Origin: Desulfarculaceae bacterium
GTDB taxonomy: Bacteria > Desulfobacterota > Desulfobacteria > Desulfobacterales > Desulfobacteraceae
Direction of reading: 5' to 3'
Assembly (NCBI GenBank): GCA_021737205.1
Contig: JAIPEK010000059.1
Coordinates: 1-10,129 of the forward strand
DNA: 10,129 bases
The translations under genes and the position numbers were made by a program. Below are positions 6,765-10,129 of this stretch, one piece after another. A model generated the notes under the pieces. The model was not told the origin of the DNA and searched no databases. It worked only from the letters and a program-made list of their open reading frames with translations. Positions within the stretch are counted from its first letter, which is position 1. Each line of letters starts with the position of its first letter.

Positions 6765-7418
6765 TCAAAATGTCGGGATAGAGTTTTCATCCGGCACAAT
6801 CAAAGGGGCGCCGGTTTTTTGCACCACCTCGTCCACCGAACTTTCTTCTGCCACCTCTTTGAGCACGAATCCTTCTTCGGTGACATCGATCACGGCAAGT
6901 TCGGTGATAATCCGGTCCACGCACGCCTTGGCCGTTAAAGGCAGGGTGCATCCCTTCAAGAGCTTGGGCTCTCCTTTGCGCGTGGTATGGGTGGTGGTGA
7001 TGATCAGGCGCCTTGCCTTCTGGGCCAGCTCCATACCCCCGCCGATGCCCGGGGCGAACTTGCCGGGTATTATCCAGTTGGCCAGGTCCCCGTTCATGGA
7101 GACTTCAAGGGTTCCCAGGAAGGCGGCATCGAGACGGCCGCCCCGGATGATTGAAAACGACAGCGCGCTGTCGAAAAACGAGGCTCCCTTGACGATTTCC
7201 GGATATCCCCCGCCTGCGTCGATAAGGTTCCTGTCCTCGGTGCCGTTCCGGCAGGCCCGTCCCATGCCGAGGATCCCGTTTTCCGAATGGATCAGCACCG
7301 GCATATCTTCGGGAAGATAGGCCATGGCCAGGGTGGGAAGCCCGATGCCGAGATTGATCACCTGGCCGGGCCCGATCTCCCGGGCCGTGCGTTTTGCAAT
7401 TTTAGTCTTGTATGACAT
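6765..7418 (-). CDS. 3-oxoacid CoA-transferase subunit B (YodR/AtoA/ScoB type)
   Basis: A 217-aa beta subunit of a family I CoA-transferase. The catalytic glutamate, which forms the glutamyl-CoA thioester, is E46 in SENGILGMG (45-53). INLGIGLPT (21-29), GGGYPEIVKGASFFDS (69-84), the IRGGRLD segment (91-97) and the DLANWIIPGK segment (111-120) are all standard for this subunit. The open frame extends 20 codons further upstream (to 7478), but ATG at 7416-7418 is chosen because homologues start at this point (MSYKTKIAKR). GGAG lies about 12 nt upstream, and the start overlaps the end of subunit A by 17 nt, which suggests translational coupling. With subunit A it would move CoA from acetyl-CoA, succinyl-CoA or a similar donor onto a 3-oxo acid. 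By context that acid may be 6-acetamido-3-oxohexanoate. Acetoacetate is the conventional alternative. Confidence 0.95.
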   Translation of the reverse strand: MSYKTKIAKRTAREIGPGQVINLGIGLPTLAMAYLPEDMPVLIHSENGILGMGRACRNGTEDRNLIDAGGGYPEIVKGASFFDSALSFSIIRGGRLDAAFLGTLEVSMNGDLANWIIPGKFAPGIGGGMELAQKARRLIITTTHTTRKGEPKLLKGCTLPLTAKACVDRIITELAVIDVTEEGFVLKEVAEESSVDEVVQKTGAPLIVPDENSIPTF

Positions 7419-8109
7419 GGCTTTGAAGCACTCCGTATTCTTCAGTGAGATTGTCGATGACCACGATATGATCCACAAACGCCGCAGGCGTGTGAATCTC
7501 GTCCGGTGACAGGGTCCCGGTTTCCACGATCTCTTCGGTCTCCACGATCACGGTGGAGGCGGCCGAAGCCATGAGGGGATTGAAATTCCGGGCCGTTTTT
7601 TCATAGACCATGTTGCCCATCCGGTCCGCCTTTGCCGCGTGGATCAACGCCACGTCCGCGTTGAGGGATTCTTCCACCATCACGGTCTCCCCGTTGACCT
7701 CCACCTTGGTTTTTCCCTCACTGATGATGGTGTCGATGCCGATGTCTGTGAGAATCCCGGCAAGACCGGCACCGCCGGCCCGTATTTTTTCGGCCAGGAT
7801 GCCCTGGGGATGGAATTCCACCTCGATTTTCTTCTCGTTCATCATCCCGATGACCGTGCTGTTCAGGCCCAGGTGGGAGGTAATGAGTTTGCGGCACATA
7901 CCCGCCTCGATAATTTTGGAGATGCCCATGCCGTCCTCGTTGGCCTCGTTTTTGATCAAGGTTAGGTTCGACGGTTTTTGCTCCAGCAGGGCGTCGATAA
8001 GAATGAACGGAGTGCCGGGCACGCCGAACCCGCCCACCATGACGGAAGCCCCATCCCTGACAAGGGCGGCTGCCTCCTTTCGGGTTGTATTTTTATCAAT
8101 CATTGACAT
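7402..8109 (-). CDS. 3-oxoacid CoA-transferase subunit A (YodS/AtoD/ScoA type)
   Basis: A 235-aa alpha subunit of a family I CoA-transferase. VGGFGVPGTPFILIDAL (25-41) is the glycine-rich signature of the A subunit. EFHPQGILAEKIRAGGAG (98-115) and the ADVALIHAAKADRMGN segment (151-166) are also diagnostic. The frame stays open to 8184, but that extension is not family-like. ATG at 8107-8109 is preferred because AAGGA lies 10 nt upstream, and a second ATG at 8101-8103 is possible. The subunit is paired with and overlaps subunit B. A 231-bp gap separates it from the upstream aminotransferase, so it may have its own promoter. Its role is shared with subunit B: activation of a 3-oxo acid to its CoA thioester for the downstream thiolase. 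Confidence 0.94.
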   Translation of the reverse strand: MSMIDKNTTRKEAAALVRDGASVMVGGFGVPGTPFILIDALLEQKPSNLTLIKNEANEDGMGISKIIEAGMCRKLITSHLGLNSTVIGMMNEKKIEVEFHPQGILAEKIRAGGAGLAGILTDIGIDTIISEGKTKVEVNGETVMVEESLNADVALIHAAKADRMGNMVYEKTARNFNPLMASAASTVIVETEEIVETGTLSPDEIHTPAAFVDHIVVIDNLTEEYGVLQSHVIQD

Positions 8110-8155
8110 CTGATTTTTATCCTTTTTTACAAGAAACTTGAGACAAAAAACAAGA

Positions 8156-8174
8156 GACAAGGCACTGTCTTGTC
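8156..8174. repeat. Short inverted repeat in the ctfA leader
   Basis: GACAAG (8156-8161) and CTTGTC (8169-8174) form a perfect 6-bp dyad with a 7-nt spacer. It sits about 47 nt upstream of the chosen start of CoA-transferase A, between the possible promoter and the gene. Neighbouring bases 8130-8160 are a low-complexity run with recurring GAGACAA / ACAAGA words, so the dyad may be incidental. A regulator operator or a small leader hairpin is possible. Confidence 0.25.
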
Positions 8175-8249
8175 CAAGTTCCATGGTTTGTTGTGATGTC
8201 CGAAAATCGCATGAAATTATTCTCGCCCCTTTGCACCGGTTTTCGGGCT

Positions 8250-8255
8250 ATTATA
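8250..8255 (-). promoter_or_regulatory. Possible -10 box for the CoA-transferase/M20 operon
   Basis: The minus strand reads a perfect TATAAT here, inside the 231-bp gap and about 140 nt before the ATG of CoA-transferase A. At 17-nt spacing the -35 position (8273-8278) reads TGGTAA, only three of six matches to TTGACA, and falls within the arm of the adjacent repeat. A start near 8243 would leave a leader of about 130 nt. Confidence 0.3.
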
Positions 8256-8273
8256 TGAAAGAATAACATTTTT

Positions 8274-8336
8274 TACCATGAAGGCCATGAAGAACCTGAA
8301 GAAAAACCTTCATGAACTTCATGCTCTTCATGGTGA
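8274..8336. repeat. Inverted repeat built from 9-bp units (CATGAAG words)
   Basis: The left arm (8274-8301) is a run of about three 9-nt units of the type CATGAAGNN. The right arm (8308-8336) is a run of the inverse CTTCATGNN. The two arms are about 23/29 complementary with a short A-rich loop, so this is both a tandem and an inverted repeat. It sits just after the stop codon of the omega-aminotransferase and just before the possible ctfA promoter. No U-tract follows on either strand, so it is not a canonical terminator, although a folded 3' end could protect or attenuate the aminotransferase message. It looks like a dispersed palindromic repeat family, but copies elsewhere cannot be seen here. 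Confidence 0.7.
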
Positions 8337-8340
8337 ATAA

Positions 8341-9669
8341 TTAAAAAAGTGTCTTTTCCGTCCGTTCCAGGGCCGTGTCCAGGCGGTCGAGTATGATATC
8401 GGCTTCTTCCTTTGTGGTGATCAGAGGCGGCGCCACCAGGAGATGATCTCCCCTGACGCCGTTTATGGAACGCCTCGGATACAGGATCAGGCCGTTTTCA
8501 TACGCGTGGTCGGCCAGGGTGAAATTGGCGTTTTGTCCCGGATCAAAGGGGGTTTTGGTTTCCCGGTCCGCGACCAGCTCGATCCCCAGGAGCAGCCCTT
8601 TTCCCCGGACATCCCCGATGATCCGGTGCGAAGTCTGGAGGCGTTTGAGTCCTTCCTTGAGGTAGGTCCCGACTTTTGCCGAGTTTTCCACAAGGTTCCT
8701 CTCTTCAATGGTGTCGAACACCGCCTCTCCCACCGCGCATGCCATGGGGTTTCCGGCATAGGTGTGCCCGTGCTGAAACCCGCCCGCATCCAGGATTGCA
8801 TCCACGATCTTTTCGGTGGTCACTGCTGCACCCAACGGAAAGTACCCGGAGGCCATACCCTTGGAAAGGGCGATAATATCGGCTTTTGCACCGAAATGCT
8901 CATACCCGAAAAAGCGTCCCGTCCGGCCGAACGCCGTCATCACCTCGTCCAGGATCAGCATGATCCCGTATTTGTCGCATATCTTCCGGATAATGGAAAA
9001 ATATTCATCCGGCGGCACTGTGGCGGCCGTACTGGCCCCGCCGACGGGCTCGGCCACGAAAGCGGCGATGTTCTCCGGACCGTTTGCCTCGATCGCATCT
9101 TCAAGCACGGTCGCACACTTGACCCCGCATTGCGGGTATTCCATGTCAAAGGCGCACCTGTAACAGAACGGGGCCGGGATCCGCGGGTTGTTTTTGACCA
9201 TGGGTTTAAACGGCTCTTCCAGTGGTGCATACGAAGTAATCCCAAGTGCGCCCAGGGTGCATCCGTGGTAGCTCGGTTTTCTCGAGACAAACAGGTGCCT
9301 TCCCCGCTCGCCGATGCTGCAGTAATACTGCCGGCAGATTTTGAGCGCCGTTTCCACGGCCTCGGACCCGCCGGACACGTAAAAGACCTTGTTCAACCCC
9401 CAGGAAAGCTTCTCCACCAACCGATTGGCAAGATCCAGCGCAGGCCGGTTTTCAAAATGGGTCCGGTAGGCGAAAAAGGTCTTTTCAGCCTGCTCGTTGA
9501 TCCGTTGAATCACCTTTTTATTCCCGTACCCGATATTGCAGATGATGGCGCCGGAACTCCCGTCGATATACTTCTTTCCGGCGCTATCCGTCATGTAGAT
9601 GCCTTCCGTTTTCTCAATAAAAGGAAGCTGTTTTCGGCTCTGGTAAAACAGGGGGTTATGTTCGGTCAT
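8341..9669 (-). CDS. Class III (omega) aminotransferase, YodT-like
   Basis: A 442-aa PLP enzyme of aminotransferase class III. Visible PLP elements are the phosphate-binding VSGGSEAVETAL (98-109), SYHG (133-136) stacking on the ring, E207-P208, D241 in LDEVMTAFGRTG binding the pyridine nitrogen, and the Schiff-base lysine K270 in ALSKGMASGYFPLG. HTYAGNPMAC (302-311) and the C-terminal RGKGLLLGIEL (355-365) complete the fold. A cysteine-rich insert (C169-x2-C172-x8-C181-x3-C185) lies between SYHG and the EP motif. The ATG at 9667-9669 overlaps the end of the small upstream ORF by 14 nt, and no strong ribosome binding site is visible, so translational coupling is likely. Followed by CoA-transferase A/B and M20, it occupies the yodT position. 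I infer transamination of N6-acetyl-beta-lysine to 6-acetamido-3-oxohexanoate. Beta-alanine, taurine or another omega-amino acid remains possible. Confidence 0.95.
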   Translation of the reverse strand: MTEHNPLFYQSRKQLPFIEKTEGIYMTDSAGKKYIDGSSGAIICNIGYGNKKVIQRINEQAEKTFFAYRTHFENRPALDLANRLVEKLSWGLNKVFYVSGGSEAVETALKICRQYYCSIGERGRHLFVSRKPSYHGCTLGALGITSYAPLEEPFKPMVKNNPRIPAPFCYRCAFDMEYPQCGVKCATVLEDAIEANGPENIAAFVAEPVGGASTAATVPPDEYFSIIRKICDKYGIMLILDEVMTAFGRTGRFFGYEHFGAKADIIALSKGMASGYFPLGAAVTTEKIVDAILDAGGFQHGHTYAGNPMACAVGEAVFDTIEERNLVENSAKVGTYLKEGLKRLQTSHRIIGDVRGKGLLLGIELVADRETKTPFDPGQNANFTLADHAYENGLILYPRRSINGVRGDHLLVAPPLITTKEEADIILDRLDTALERTEKTLF

Positions 9670-10000
9670 TGTTTTTGTCTTTCATCTCCGCTTTAAAAAT
9701 ATAATACGTGGCGTCAAAAAGCTCGCTGTGCCCCATTAGGCCGGCCAGGGCTTCGTTTTCCCCTTCGCGCTCCACCCGGACCACCAGGTAGTCCCTGGAG
9801 ACCGCCGGATCAAAGAATTCCTGCCAGGCCGCCCGTTCATCCTCAAGGTATCTTGAAAGAGGGGAGTCCGCCTTTACCACAGGTGCACCGGTTCGGCTTG
9901 CCGGTTTTTCAAACACCAGATAGGTGCCGGCCGGGTCCAGGTTCTTTTTGATCCATCGGAAACTCCGCTTCTCTCTGGTTTTATTCAGAAAGTTTTTCAA
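9656..10000 (-). CDS. Hypothetical 114-aa protein between two aminotransferases
   Basis: I do not recognise this protein. It is 114 aa, strongly basic at the N-terminus (KTREKRSFRWIKK, 7-19) and mixed charged elsewhere. It has no membrane segment, signal peptide or cysteine motif. The middle reads like an alpha/beta fold, with a strand at TYLVFEK (27-33), a helix rich in E and A (about 50-62) and a strand at YLVVRVE (71-77). The start is TTG (9998-10000). The only other upstream codons in frame end at a stop (10013-10015), and GGAG (complement of 10008-10011) sits 7 nt before the TTG, which supports it. It overlaps the upstream aminotransferase gene by 20 nt and the downstream one by 14 nt. 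That tight packing argues it is a real gene translated in the operon. A later internal start cannot be excluded. Confidence 0.65.
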   Translation of the reverse strand: MKNFLNKTREKRSFRWIKKNLDPAGTYLVFEKPASRTGAPVVKADSPLSRYLEDERAAWQEFFDPAVSRDYLVVRVEREGENEALAGLMGHSELFDATYYIFKAEMKDKNNDRT

Positions 10001-10129
10001 ACCATTTCTCCATTACGTCAAGGCCCTTTTCCAGCTCTTCATCCTTGATCACCAGCGGCATCAACACCCGGATCACATTTCCGTAACATCCGCAGGCCAG
10101 AAGCACAAGCCCGTTTTCCATGCAGAAAC
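9981..10129 (-). CDS. gabT: Class III aminotransferase, probable 4-aminobutyrate aminotransferase, C-terminal end
   Basis: The last 48 or so residues of a protein that enters from the right edge and ends at TAA (complement of 9981-9983). The visible sequence contains MENGLVLLACGCYGNVIRV, then MPLVIKDEELEKGLDVMEKW. This is the characteristic C-terminal strand-helix of GABA / 5-aminovalerate aminotransferases, where homologues read GLLLLSCGTYGNVIR followed by PLTI-DE-L-EGL. The PLP lysine and substrate-binding parts are outside the window, so substrate assignment rests on this tail alone. It overlaps the small ORF downstream by 20 nt. In the proposed pathway it would convert 4-aminobutyrate to succinic semialdehyde, a second transamination distinct from that of the 8341-9669 enzyme. 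Confidence 0.8.
   Translation of the reverse strand, partial: FCMENGLVLLACGCYGNVIRVLMPLVIKDEELEKGLDVMEKWFEKLSE
10008..10011 (-). promoter_or_regulatory. Shine-Dalgarno site supporting the TTG start of the 114-aa ORF
   Basis: The minus strand reads GGAG, 7 nt before the TTG at 9998-10000, embedded in the 3' coding end of the upstream aminotransferase. It decides the start, since no ATG or GTG lies between the preceding in-frame stop and this TTG. Confidence 0.55.

Noticed and set aside
8278..8340. A 20-residue plus-strand mini-ORF (MKAMKNLKKNLHELHALHGE)
   Set aside because: It is simply the translation of the 9-bp-unit palindrome; there is no ribosome binding site and no independent support.
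8443..9696. A 417-codon plus-strand frame opposite the omega-aminotransferase
   Set aside because: It is an antisense shadow of a complete, motif-rich aminotransferase; the translation shows no recognisable domain.

Overview
The window is a dense block of bacterial metabolic genes, all read from the minus strand, so gene order runs from high to low coordinates. It is moderately GC-rich by eye. The gene content suggests a strict anaerobe: it has a tungsten/molybdopterin aldehyde:ferredoxin oxidoreductase (AOR), an oxoacid CoA-transferase pair, a thiolase and an iron-sulfur-flavoprotein-type reductase. A sulfate reducer or relative in Desulfobacterota would fit, but this is inference, since no marker gene is present.

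Layout from right to left. At the right edge is the C-terminal end of a class III aminotransferase resembling 4-aminobutyrate aminotransferase (9981-10129). It overlaps an unrecognised 114-aa ORF (9656-10000, TTG start). That ORF in turn overlaps a complete class III omega-aminotransferase (8341-9669). A 231-bp gap (8110-8340) holds a compound repeat/hairpin and a possible promoter. Next come CoA-transferase subunits A (7402-8109) and B (6765-7418), which overlap, and an M20 deacylase (5481-6752). A 696-bp non-coding gap (4785-5480) follows. It contains two large dyad-symmetric structures: a hairpin of about 190 nt at 4911-5099 and a nested, three-way-junction-like element at 5195-5447. After the gap are thiolase (3585-4784), AOR (1852-3573), an AEC-family transporter (870-1820), a DUF374 acyltransferase-like protein (166-807) and the N-terminus of an NADPH-dependent FMN reductase/flavodoxin-fold protein (1-132).

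The order aminotransferase, CoA-transferase A, CoA-transferase B, M20 deacylase is that of the Bacillus yodT-yodS-yodR-yodQ genes, which sit next to yodP (acetyltransferase) and kamA (lysine 2,3-aminomutase). With a thiolase, a second GABA-type aminotransferase and an aldehyde-oxidising enzyme alongside, the set matches the classical acetylated beta-lysine route step by step. N6-acetyl-beta-lysine is transaminated to 6-acetamido-3-oxohexanoate and activated with CoA. Thiolysis gives 4-acetamidobutanoyl-CoA plus acetyl-CoA. Deacetylation gives 4-aminobutyrate, which is transaminated to succinic semialdehyde and oxidised to succinate. AOR would make the last step yield reduced ferredoxin. I infer that this window is an anaerobic version of N6-acetyl-beta-lysine (lysine or osmolyte) catabolism. 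The aminomutase and acetyltransferase would be expected beyond the right edge or elsewhere in the genome. Substrates are inferred from gene order and family, not proven by sequence.
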